Source: Alphaproteobacteria bacterium (GTDB taxonomy: Bacteria > Pseudomonadota > Alphaproteobacteria > SMXP01). From it: a stretch of DNA of 6,809 nucleotides. Both the position numbers and the translations under genes were made by a program. Positions 1 to 5,569 of this stretch are shown piece by piece. The stretch's first letter is position 1; each line of letters opens with the position of its first letter. Location of the stretch: the NCBI GenBank assembly GCA_028280675.1, contig JANQLI010000225.1, positions 1 to 6,809 on the forward strand. The letters are read 5' to 3'. The notes under the pieces were generated by a model, which did no database searches, was not told the DNA's origin, and saw only the letters and a list, made by a program, of their open reading frames with translations.

Positions 1-15
1 TTAAACGGGGCGCGT

Positions 16-28
16 AGGAGGTAGAAGG
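16..28 (+). promoter_or_regulatory. Ribosome binding site of ruvX
   Basis: AGGAGGT at 16-22 lies 11 bases before the ATG at 34, and a second purine-rich AGAAGG at 23-28 lies 5 bases before it. Together they fix the ATG at 34 as the start. A stop codon in one frame (TAA at 2-4) could be the end of an upstream gene, but too little is visible to say. Confidence 0.75.
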
Positions 29-33
29 TTATT

Positions 34-516
34 ATGTCAAATACGGACCACCAAAAAGCACTCCTTGATCTCGCCGCATCATTAAATGCCAATCAGCGGC
101 TTTTGGGGATTGATCTCGGCAGCAAGACAATAGGACTTGCCCTTTCCGATGGCACCTTATCGGTGGCGAGCCCCCTGGAAACTCTGAAACGGGCCAAATT
201 CAAGGAAAACGGGGCGCAATTGCTCGACCTGATCGCCAAACATGATGTCGGCGGGATAATAATAGGGCTACCTCTGAATATGGATGGCAGCTCTGGGCCG
301 CGGGTCCAGGCCACCCATGCCTTTGCCCGTAATATAAAGTCCGTCTCGGACGTCCCCCTCTGCTACTGGGATGAGCGGCTCTCCACCGTCGCGGTCACAC
401 GGACCATGATTGACGCCGATCTCAGCCGTAAACGGCAAGGCGAGGTCGTCGATAAGATGGCCGCTGCCTATATTTTACAAGGGGCTCTCGATTTTCTGAG
501 CCATCATCTGGATTAA
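34..516 (+). CDS. ruvX: Putative pre-16S rRNA nuclease / Holliday junction resolvase-like protein (YqgF/RuvX)
   Basis: This 160-residue protein is a complete YqgF/RuvX family member with an RNase H-like fold. In E. coli the family is needed for 16S rRNA 5' end maturation; a resolvase role was proposed from the fold. Visible motifs are LLGIDLGSKTIGLALSD (residues 23-39), with the first catalytic Asp at 27; GLPLNMDGSSGPRV (78-91), the conserved Gly-Leu-Pro loop; YWDERLST (111-118), with the acidic pair D113/E114; and VVDKMAAAYILQ (138-149), with the last catalytic Asp at 140. All acidic residues expected in the active site are present, so it should be functional. The length is slightly above the usual 140-150 because of an N-terminal extension of about 20 residues before the first strand. 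It is cytosolic. It reads toward pyrB but is separated from it by about 200 bases of repeat-like DNA. Confidence 0.93.
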   Translation: MSNTDHQKALLDLAASLNANQRLLGIDLGSKTIGLALSDGTLSVASPLETLKRAKFKENGAQLLDLIAKHDVGGIIIGLPLNMDGSSGPRVQATHAFARNIKSVSDVPLCYWDERLSTVAVTRTMIDADLSRKRQGEVVDKMAAAYILQGALDFLSHHLD

Positions 517-645
517 GCCTCTCCCCTGGCGGGAGAAGGACGCGCAGACTTGATCGGCGCAGCCGATCTTAGCCGGAGCTGGGTGAGAGGGATATTCTCT
601 TGTCACCCCCACCCTACCCCCCCGTCAAGGGCAGGGAAATCGGAA
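517..645. repeat. Hairpin-rich REP-like intergenic repeat (putative)
   Basis: Directly after the ruvX stop there is a GC-rich mosaic of inverted repeats. TCTCCC (520-525) pairs with GGGAGA (531-536). GATCGGC (552-558) pairs with GCCGATC (562-568) around a three-base loop. GGGTGA (581-586) pairs with TCACCC (603-608), continued inward by GAG/CTC. A C-rich run at 605-623 and a G-rich stretch at 628-636 follow. The layout (CTCTCCC...GGGAGA, then a short GC hairpin, then GGGTGAGAGGG) resembles dispersed intergenic repeats I know from alphaproteobacterial genomes, but only one copy lies in this window, so repetition cannot be shown here. It may act as a transcript end or stabiliser for ruvX; no T-run follows the hairpins, so a classical terminator is not evident. 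Confidence 0.5.
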
Positions 646-685
646 GAACAGCTTGAAATATTTAACAAACTCCCGATTGAAGCAC

Positions 686-714
686 TTGCGCGTCATACAT
701 TTTCCCCCTATAGA
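686..714 (+). promoter_or_regulatory. Candidate pyrB promoter (TTGCGC-17-TATAGA)
   Basis: TTGCGC at 686-691 and TATAGA at 709-714 are exactly 17 bases apart. Each is only a partial match to the -35 and -10 consensus. A start about 7 bases after the -10 would fall at 721-722, only a few bases before the pyrB ATG at 725, so the transcript would be almost leaderless. The call is weak, and transcription from further upstream is equally possible. Confidence 0.28.
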
Positions 715-724
715 GTGACTTTTA

Positions 725-1705
725 ATGAACACGTCACACATATCCTCAATTGAAGACCAAAATGCTTTGGTTTTTACCGGCAATCATTTGCTGGGAATTG
801 AGGGGCTTTCCGCCGCTGAAATCACCTCTCTTCTCGACTTGGCTGAATCTTATGTCGATTTTAATCGCCAGGAAGAAAAAAGCCTGACCACTTTATGCGG
901 ACGGACGCAGATCAACCTGTTCTTTGAATCCTCGACCCGGACGCAGGCCTCCTTCGAGCTTGCCGGAAAACGGCTTGGCGCCGACGTCATGAATATGGCG
1001 GTGGCGTCTTCCTCCATCAATAAAGGGGAAACATTGCTCGACACCGCGATGACCCTGAACGCGATGCAGCCAAATTTGCTCGTCGTCCGTCATGGATCAT
1101 CTGGTGCGGTGAAGTTGCTAGCGCAAAAAGTAGATTGCAGCGTTGTCAATGCTGGTGACGGTCAGCATGAACATCCCACGCAAGCTCTTCTCGACGCCCT
1201 CACCATACGCCGTAATCTTGGCTGTCTTGAAGGTCTGACTGTTGCGATTTGCGGTGACATTCTCCACAGCCGGGTTGCCCGCTCGAATATTTTACTTCTC
1301 AACACCATGGGCGCGCGGGTGCGCATTATTGCACCGCCGACCCTTTTGCCGGATCATGCCGATCGCCTCGGTGTCGAGGTTTTTCACGATATGCGCAAAG
1401 GATTGAAAAACGTTGATGTGGTCATGATGCTGCGATTACAGCTTGAACGCATGACAGCGGCGCTTATTCCATCGCGCCGTGAATATTTCCATCACTATGG
1501 CCTGGATTATGACAAGCTCGCTTATGCCAGCCCTGACGCCCGTGTGATGCATCCAGGACCGATGAATCGGGGGATGGAGATCGCCAGCGCCGTTGCCGAT
1601 GATCTCAACATCAGTTTGATTCATGAACAAGTTGAGATGGGCGTTGCCATCCGCATGGCTGTGCTCGATGCGCTGAGCCGTGAACGTTCTGGAGGAGATC
1701 AATGA
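725..1705 (+). CDS. pyrB: Aspartate carbamoyltransferase catalytic subunit
   Basis: PyrB condenses carbamoyl phosphate with L-aspartate to N-carbamoyl-aspartate, the committed step of de novo pyrimidine synthesis, in the cytosol. At 326 residues it is a full-length catalytic chain. The carbamoyl-phosphate loop FFESSTRTQASFELAG is at residues 66-81 (S70, T71, R72, T73). Other conserved segments are SSSINKGETL (95-104, K100), VVRHGSSG (120-127), HPTQALLDALTI (149-160), ICGDILHSRVARSN (175-188), MLRLQLERM (235-243) and MHPGPMNRGMEI (275-286). All substrate-contacting segments look intact. The first 20 or so residues are poorly conserved in this family. The chosen ATG at 725 has only a weak purine stretch upstream (AGAG near 712-715), so a slightly different start cannot be excluded. 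The stop overlaps the pyrC start (ATGA). No pyrI-like regulatory subunit gene is visible in the window. Confidence 0.96.
   Translation: MNTSHISSIEDQNALVFTGNHLLGIEGLSAAEITSLLDLAESYVDFNRQEEKSLTTLCGRTQINLFFESSTRTQASFELAGKRLGADVMNMAVASSSINKGETLLDTAMTLNAMQPNLLVVRHGSSGAVKLLAQKVDCSVVNAGDGQHEHPTQALLDALTIRRNLGCLEGLTVAICGDILHSRVARSNILLLNTMGARVRIIAPPTLLPDHADRLGVEVFHDMRKGLKNVDVVMMLRLQLERMTAALIPSRREYFHHYGLDYDKLAYASPDARVMHPGPMNRGMEIASAVADDLNISLIHEQVEMGVAIRMAVLDALSRERSGGDQ
1691..1705 (+). promoter_or_regulatory. pyrC ribosome binding site and ATGA coupling junction
   Basis: GGAGGA at 1691-1696 lies inside the last codons of pyrB, 5 bases before the pyrC ATG at 1702. The ATG shares its last two bases with the pyrB TGA (1703-1705). 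This suggests that translation of the two genes is coupled, which would suit subunits made in fixed proportion. Confidence 0.8.
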
Positions 1706-3027
1706 TCGGACCGGAACAGATTGCCCCAGAACAAATTGCTTATGTGAATGCGCGGATTATCGATCCGGCAAGTAATACGGACACCGTTGGGGCACTTGTG
1801 GTGTTTGACGATGAAATTCAGGCTGTGGGCGCCGATCTTTTTCCAGAAGGTGTGCCGTCACATATGAAGTCTATTGACTGCGAAGGCCATGTTCTCTGTC
1901 CGGGCCTCATTGATATGCGTGTGTTCGTTGGCGAGCCAGGCTCCGAGCATAACGAAACCCTGGCAACGGCATCACAGGCTGCCGCAGCCGGTGGTGTCAC
2001 AACAATCATCGTTATGCCGAATACCAGTCCAGTGATTGACGACGTGTCTTTGGTGGATTTTATTCGCCGCCGTTCGCGTGACACAGCCATCGTCAACGTG
2101 TTCCCCATGGCGGCCCTCACCAAAAACCTTGACGGTGAGCAGATCACGGAAATGGGCCTTCTCCTTGAAGCAGGCGCCGTCGCCTTCACAGACGGCCGTC
2201 AATCCATCATGAGCGCACAGCTCATGCGTAGCGCCCTTTCTTATGCCAGCACATTTGATGCACTCGTCGTGCATGACGCTGAAGATCCATCGCTTGCCAA
2301 AGATGGCGCCATGAATGAAGGCGAACTCGCCTCGCGTCTTGGCCTGCGTGGCATTCCGACAGCCGCTGAAACAATCATCGTCGAGCGGGATATGGCGCTC
2401 GTCAAATTGACCGGCGGGCGGTATCACCTCGCACAATTATCCTGCGCCGATACTTTGCGTGTTGTGGCGCAAGCAAAAAAAGATGGCCTCGATATTACCT
2501 GCGCTGTGTCTACACAACATCTCACGCTGAATGAAAATGATGTTGGCGATTACCGCACCTTTTTTAAAACAAGCCCGCCGTTGCGGTCTGAAGACGATCG
2601 TCTTGCGATGATCCAAGGTTTACAGGATGGTGTTATTGACGTGATTGTTTCCGGCCACGATCCACAAGGACCGGCGTCCAAGCGCTTACCCTTTGGCGAA
2701 GCGGCGTTCGGTACAGTGGGACTTGAGACCATGCTGCCCATAGCCCTTGAGCTGGTGCACAACGAACAGCTTGATCTCATGACATTACTGCGCGCCATGA
2801 CCAGCACCCCAGCCGATATTCTTGGGTTGTCATCAGGACGCCTGACACCCGGTGCGCCGGCTGATTTTGCAGTTCTTGATCTTGGGGCGCCATACATTTT
2901 CGTTGCGGAAACGCTCAAGTCCCGCTCGAAAAACTCCCCTTTTGACGGCCGTAAAATGCAAGGCCGCATTTTAAAAACAATTGTTGGCGGGAAAACCGTC
3001 TACGATTATGAGGATCAGCTCTCATGA
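1702..3027 (+). CDS. pyrC: Dihydroorotase-like protein with degenerate metal site (PyrC', probably non-catalytic PyrB partner)
   Basis: The 441-residue chain has the amidohydrolase/dihydroorotase class I layout. There is an N-terminal beta domain, then GLIDMRVFVGEPG (68-80), GGVTTIIVMPNT (97-108), VVHDAED (189-195), YHLAQLS (241-247), TSPPLR (290-295), VSGHDPQ (316-322) and GLETMLP (340-346). The catalytic signatures are broken: the metal-binding His-x-His after the GLID strand is R73-V-F75; the Arg that normally follows is G77; the ligand His of HxxHLS is Q245; and the catalytic Asp of the usual TDHAPH is G318. H191, D164 and N107 remain. In Pseudomonas an inactive PyrC' is known to be needed for assembly of PyrB, and I infer the same role here, supported by the ATGA coupling to pyrB. 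A true dihydroorotase would then be encoded elsewhere. Automatic annotation would probably call it an active dihydroorotase. The N-terminus starts with a short duplication (PEQIA twice, residues 4-13). Its stop overlaps the plsY start. Confidence 0.9.
   Translation: MIGPEQIAPEQIAYVNARIIDPASNTDTVGALVVFDDEIQAVGADLFPEGVPSHMKSIDCEGHVLCPGLIDMRVFVGEPGSEHNETLATASQAAAAGGVTTIIVMPNTSPVIDDVSLVDFIRRRSRDTAIVNVFPMAALTKNLDGEQITEMGLLLEAGAVAFTDGRQSIMSAQLMRSALSYASTFDALVVHDAEDPSLAKDGAMNEGELASRLGLRGIPTAAETIIVERDMALVKLTGGRYHLAQLSCADTLRVVAQAKKDGLDITCAVSTQHLTLNENDVGDYRTFFKTSPPLRSEDDRLAMIQGLQDGVIDVIVSGHDPQGPASKRLPFGEAAFGTVGLETMLPIALELVHNEQLDLMTLLRAMTSTPADILGLSSGRLTPGAPADFAVLDLGAPYIFVAETLKSRSKNSPFDGRKMQGRILKTIVGGKTVYDYEDQLS
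3010..3027 (+). promoter_or_regulatory. plsY ribosome binding site and ATGA coupling junction
   Basis: GAGGA at 3010-3014, within the end of pyrC, precedes the plsY ATG (3024) by 9 bases. The ATG overlaps the pyrC TGA at 3025-3027. The same overlap type occurs at pyrB/pyrC, so the three genes form one translationally coupled unit. Confidence 0.7.
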
Positions 3028-3611
3028 ATTTTGACGATATGCTTCTTGCAGCATTCATCGGCTATCTCATTGGGTCTATTCCATTTGGTCTCTTGCTCAC
3101 CAAAGCTGCTGGATTGGGCGACGTGCGGACTATTGGGTCCGGTAATATTGGCGCGACCAATGTCTTGCGCACGGGAAATAAACCCCTCGCCCTTGCAACA
3201 TTACTGCTCGATGTTTTTAAAGCGCTCATCCCCATCACCATCGCGTCCAGTATATCACCAGACCTTGCCGCACCTGTTGGCTTCGGCGCGTTCTTTGGGC
3301 ACCTTTACCCAGTATGGCTGCAATTTAAGGGCGGCAAAGGTGTTGCCACCTTTTTCGGGGTGATGTTTGGCCTGTCATGGCCCATAGGTTTGATGACGGC
3401 AGGCACTTGGGTCCTCACCGCTGTTCTCTTCAGCTACTCATCACTTGCAGGCTTGACCACTGCACTTTTAGCGCCGGTCTATTTTTATCTCTTGGTGGAC
3501 GCACAAACCGCGGGTTTCGCTGTGCTGTTGACAATGCTGATCTTCCTCAAACACCGCGAAAATATTCAGCGTCTTCTGTCAGGCACCGAATCTAAAATTG
3601 GCGGTGCATAA
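3024..3611 (+). CDS. plsY: Acyl-phosphate:glycerol-3-phosphate acyltransferase PlsY
   Basis: PlsY transfers the acyl group from acyl-phosphate (made by PlsX) to glycerol-3-phosphate, giving lysophosphatidic acid, the first committed step of membrane phospholipid synthesis. At 195 residues it has the usual length. Three family motifs are visible: GSGNIGATNVLR (38-49), the glycerol-phosphate/phosphate loop; GHLYPVWLQFKGGKGVAT (92-109), with the Lys-Gly-Gly-Lys-Gly segment; and KHRENIQRL (176-184) near the C-terminus. Hydrophobic segments at about 5-26, 53-74, 82-99, 111-134, 139-158 and 160-176 fit an integral inner-membrane protein, with the motifs in connecting loops. It is the last gene of the coupled pyrB-pyrC-plsY group. 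The following 50 bases contain a T-tract that may end the transcript. Confidence 0.95.
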   Translation: MNFDDMLLAAFIGYLIGSIPFGLLLTKAAGLGDVRTIGSGNIGATNVLRTGNKPLALATLLLDVFKALIPITIASSISPDLAAPVGFGAFFGHLYPVWLQFKGGKGVATFFGVMFGLSWPIGLMTAGTWVLTAVLFSYSSLAGLTTALLAPVYFYLLVDAQTAGFAVLLTMLIFLKHRENIQRLLSGTESKIGGA

Positions 3612-3643
3612 GAGTTTCCCCTTTCGCTCCACCTCATTTTTTT
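3603..3643 (+). terminator. Weak candidate terminator after plsY
   Basis: GGTG (3603-3606) plus GAG (3612-3614) can pair with CTC (3627-3629) plus CACC (3630-3633), leaving a bulge on the 5' side, and seven T's follow at 3637-3643. The stem is short and interrupted and begins inside the last plsY codons, so this is only a possibility. Confidence 0.25.
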
Positions 3644-3661
3644 ATAATACTTAAAGTTGTC

Positions 3662-3769
3662 TTAGTTATCGTGATCGCCGTCAGCAACAGAGGCATAATA
3701 GGCCAAGCAAAGCGCGAATGCGACAAAACTAACGCTGATCAGAGCAAGGAAGAATGTATCGGTGAACAT
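3662..3769 (-). CDS. Small single-pass membrane protein, 35 codons, hypothetical
   Basis: On the minus strand a short ORF runs from an ATG at 3769 to a TAA at 3664-3662. The ATG is preceded 9 bases upstream by GGGAG (complement of 3779-3783), a good ribosome binding site and the reason for choosing this start. An in-frame upstream ATG at 3793 (43 codons) has no such site. The product begins MFTDTFF and continues as an almost unbroken hydrophobic helix (residues 4-28, including ALISVSFVAFALCLAYY). It ends in a short acidic, polar tail, ADGDHDN. This fits a small inner-membrane protein with an acidic end, reminiscent in size and design of accessory subunits of respiratory complexes, though I do not recognise the family. 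An FNR/FixK-type box (3836-3849) lies about 70 bases upstream, so expression under low oxygen is plausible. The gene is easily missed because of its length. No other gene shares its operon in this window. Confidence 0.6.
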   Translation of the reverse strand: MFTDTFFLALISVSFVAFALCLAYYASVADGDHDN

Positions 3770-3808
3770 CAGAAGTGTCTCCCAAATCGTCATAGATGAT
3801 GGGGCCAC

Positions 3809-3814
3809 TTTATG
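3809..3814 (-). promoter_or_regulatory. Candidate -10 element of the small membrane protein gene
   Basis: Read on the minus strand, CATAAA (3814 down to 3809) matches four of six -10 positions. It lies where a class II FNR/CRP-type promoter would have its -10, since the box centre at 3842.5 would be about 41 bases from a start near 3801-3802. The resulting leader of about 32 bases contains the GGGAG ribosome binding site before the ATG at 3769. Confidence 0.35.
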
Positions 3815-3835
3815 TCCGCATATAAATAAGGGTCT

Positions 3836-3849
3836 TTGATTTAGGTCAA
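3836..3849. promoter_or_regulatory. FNR/FixK-type binding site TTGATTTAGGTCAA
   Basis: The sequence TTGAT-TTAG-GTCAA has both half-sites of the anaerobic regulator consensus (TTGAT-N4-ATCAA) with one variation, and the symmetry extends to TTTGA...TCAAA (3835-3850). It sits between two divergent genes: about 73 bases from the ATG of the small minus-strand membrane protein and 44 bases from the dprA ATG. A class II activation geometry fits the minus-strand gene best, because the spacing to its candidate -10 is right, while toward dprA it would put the start only about 3 bases before the ATG. The binding protein (FNR, FixK or Dnr type) cannot be told from the site. Confidence 0.6.
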
Positions 3850-3886
3850 ACTAACCAGTTATTTTCAAGAGCAATTTCTACGCGTC

Positions 3887-5020
3887 ATGCCCCAAAATCC
3901 TCGTCAGTTGACCGATCAAGACCGCTTTGACTGGCTGCGGTTGATCCGCAGTGAAAATGTCGGACCCGTGACTTTCTGGCGTCTCTTGAAGCTCTATGGT
4001 TCTGCGTCAAAGTCTCTGGAAATGATTCCGGACCTTGCGCGCCGCGGTGGTATGAAGCGATCCATCAAAGTATCACCTGAAGATGCCATTGCGAGTGAAA
4101 TAAAACGCACTGAAAAAGCAGGTGTGCGATTAATCGCCTGCGGCGAAGCAGACTACCCGCACCTGCTCGCCAATATCTCGTCTCCCCCACCTTTGATTAG
4201 CTGTGTTGGGCATCCGGTTATTTTTCAACGCCGTATGGTCGCGATTGTTGGCGCACGGAACGCCTCCGCCGTCGGCAATCGCCTGGCCAGCGACATTGCG
4301 CGTAACCTCGGTGAACAGGACATCGTTCTTGTCTCAGGACTTGCACGCGGAATTGATACAGCAGCGCATCAAGGATCACTCGCTACAGGGACAGCCGCTG
4401 TAATGGCAGGCGGCATTGACCATATCTACCCACCCGAAAATGACGCCCTCTATCACAACATCGCCAAGCAAGGTGTGCTCATCTCAGAACTGCCTATCGG
4501 AACAAAACCCCAAGCGCGTGACTTTCCAAGACGTAATCGTCTCATATCAGGAATGAGCTTAGGCGTGTTAGTGATTGAAGCATCTTTAAAATCCGGATCG
4601 CTCATCACAGCACGATTTGCCCTTGAACAAAACCGCGAAGTCTTTGCTATTCCAGGGTCGCCGCTTGATCCACGGGCAAAAGGCACCAATCAATTGCTGC
4701 GTGATGGAGCCACGCTCGTGGAAAACGCTGATGATGTGATGAATGTTCTGAACGGATTACAGCCACAACGCCTTCTTGAGCCGCATGATGAGAGCTGGAT
4801 GTCACAGGCAGAGGACGAAGGTATTCATCTCAACGAACAAGAACTTGAGGTGATACGTGTGAGAGTCACTCAACTTCTCGGACCGGTTCCTGTGAGTATT
4901 GATGAGCTGATCCGTCAGGGCGAGACCTCGCCTGCCTATGTACATACAATCTTATTGGAACTCGAATTGGCGGGGCGCCTTGAAAGGCATCCAGGCGGCA
5001 TGGTCTCTCTGATTTCATGA
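3887..5020 (+). CDS. dprA: DNA processing protein DprA (RecA loader on single-stranded DNA)
   Basis: DprA binds incoming single-stranded DNA and helps load RecA, which is essential for natural transformation; the gene is also widespread in bacteria not known to be competent. The 377-residue protein has the full three-part layout of longer family members. An N-terminal helical (SAM-like) part is at about 10-100 (WLRLIRSENVGPVTFWRLL at 16-34). A central Rossmann-like domain is at about 110-290, with MVAIVGARNASAVG (117-130), VSGLARGIDTAAHQGSL (149-165), AGGIDHIYPPEN (174-185), ARDFPRRNRLISGMS (210-224), EASLKSGSLITARFALEQ (231-248), AIPGSP (254-259) and GTNQLLRDGA (266-275). A C-terminal winged helix is at about 325-377 (LLGPVPVSIDELI at 330-342). 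No motif is missing. The ATG at 3887 has a weak, distant AAGAG upstream (3867-3871), but the protein start agrees with the family. Its stop overlaps the stop of a convergent small gene. Confidence 0.95.
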   Translation: MPQNPRQLTDQDRFDWLRLIRSENVGPVTFWRLLKLYGSASKSLEMIPDLARRGGMKRSIKVSPEDAIASEIKRTEKAGVRLIACGEADYPHLLANISSPPPLISCVGHPVIFQRRMVAIVGARNASAVGNRLASDIARNLGEQDIVLVSGLARGIDTAAHQGSLATGTAAVMAGGIDHIYPPENDALYHNIAKQGVLISELPIGTKPQARDFPRRNRLISGMSLGVLVIEASLKSGSLITARFALEQNREVFAIPGSPLDPRAKGTNQLLRDGATLVENADDVMNVLNGLQPQRLLEPHDESWMSQAEDEGIHLNEQELEVIRVRVTQLLGPVPVSIDELIRQGETSPAYVHTILLELELAGRLERHPGGMVSLIS

Positions 5021-5299
5021 ATCAGACTTCACCGCGCTTTTCTCATGATCTTTGATACTTTTCAATTGGCTCTCCGCCTCAAGCGCCGCCATCTCGATCA
5101 GGTAAGCTAAAAACAGGTGATCAAACGTCTTGGCCGTAGCCCTGAGCGAGCACAGCGTTTCGAATATATATTCAAGCAGTTTTTTCGGATCGGTGCGGGG
5201 ATCGCGCGAAATCTTATTATTCGCACGCCGTAACCGGGTTTTTCCGGTGTCCGGGACCTCTTTATCGACCTGGGCACTCTCACCGTTGCGGGTTACCAT
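5015..5299 (-). CDS. Hypothetical protein, 94 residues, convergent with dprA
   Basis: I do not recognise a named family. The predicted protein has a polar, basic first part (residues 1-38, rich in Arg, Lys, Asp), then a predicted amphipathic helical part, PKKLLEYIFETLCSLRATAK (38-57) and HLFLAYLIEMAALEAESQ (61-78), and a charged tail. The Leu/Ala-rich LAYLIEMA-type segment reminds me of small conserved hypothetical proteins in alphaproteobacteria, a memory I cannot verify here. There is no signal peptide or transmembrane segment. In favour of a real gene: it fills the gap between dprA and the topA regulatory region, and the helical pattern is coherent. Against it: the ribosome binding site is poor (GTGAG only 3 bases before the ATG, GGAA further up). 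Its TGA (5017-5015) lies within the last codons of dprA, so the two converge with a 6-base overlap. Confidence 0.65.
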   Translation of the reverse strand: MVTRNGESAQVDKEVPDTGKTRLRRANNKISRDPRTDPKKLLEYIFETLCSLRATAKTFDHLFLAYLIEMAALEAESQLKSIKDHEKSAVKSDS

Positions 5300-5367
5300 A
5301 ACTCACGATTCCATGCTGACGCACGCGTCTTAAATTTGCTTTTATGGTTCAGAACGCAACCCCTGAT

Positions 5368-5418
5368 AGCATTTTTATGCTTTGCACGCCTTATAGTGGT
5401 TCTAGCATAAAAAGTGCT
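5368..5418. repeat. Interrupted inverted repeat, AT-rich
   Basis: AGCATTTTTATGC (5368-5380) is the reverse complement of 5405-5418 (GCATAAAAA-G-TGCT) apart from one bulged G at 5414, separated by 24 bases. The left arm is itself palindromic (GCAT-TTTT-ATGC), and so, more loosely, is the right (AGCA...TGCT, 5404-5418). It could be a pair of operator sites or an RNA hairpin. No T-run follows the stem, so it does not look like a terminator. Confidence 0.5.
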
Positions 5419-5520
5419 GTTTTGTTCAACGCACTTATGGTTGTAATAAGTTGTATTGCTGAAGAAACCCAGAAACCCGCCACTTTGCTTCGCTGTGGAC
5501 AGGAATTCATGAAGCGTGAG

Positions 5521-5549
5521 TTGACATATGGCGCATTTTCACCAAATGT
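5521..5549 (+). promoter_or_regulatory. Candidate topA promoter with consensus TTGACA
   Basis: A perfect -35 hexamer TTGACA occurs at 5521-5526. Seventeen bases downstream is AAATGT (5544-5549), a poor -10 match; alphaproteobacterial -10 elements are often weak. Transcription from here would give a topA leader of about 120 bases that includes the micro-ORF at 5625. Confidence 0.4.
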
Positions 5550-5569
5550 CCCCGGTCAGTTCAGACTAA

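Noticed and set aside
552..568. GATCGGC-GCA-GCCGATC hairpin as ruvX terminator
   Set aside because: It is a perfect 7-bp stem but is not followed by a T-run, so it fits a repeat element better than an intrinsic terminator.
550..753. 67-codon plus-strand ORF starting with TTG between ruvX and pyrB
   Set aside because: It lies mostly in the hairpin-rich repeat-like block, has no ribosome binding site, and its product looks like the typical translation of intergenic repeats; it also overlaps the start of pyrB.
1972..2436. 154-codon minus-strand ORF inside pyrC
   Set aside because: Antisense shadow of a well-conserved gene; no recognisable motif and no independent start signal. The same holds for the other antisense ORFs within pyrB, pyrC, dprA and topA (for example 6118-6588).
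1702..3027. Sequencing error as the cause of the missing PyrC ligands
   Set aside because: The changes are spread over four separate motifs in an intact frame with otherwise conserved surroundings, which points to real divergence.
3031..3363. 110-codon ORF in another frame of plsY
   Set aside because: The plsY frame carries all three PlsY motifs over the same bases; the alternative frame has none.
3662..3769. Identification of the miniprotein as CydX or CcoQ
   Set aside because: Size and single helix fit, but the N-terminal residues typical of CydX are absent, and no oxidase genes are nearby; the name would be a guess.
5330..5344. CtrA-like motif TTAA-N7-TTTA
   Set aside because: One mismatch to the TTAA-N7-TTAA consensus in an AT-rich stretch is expected by chance, and no promoter fits around it.
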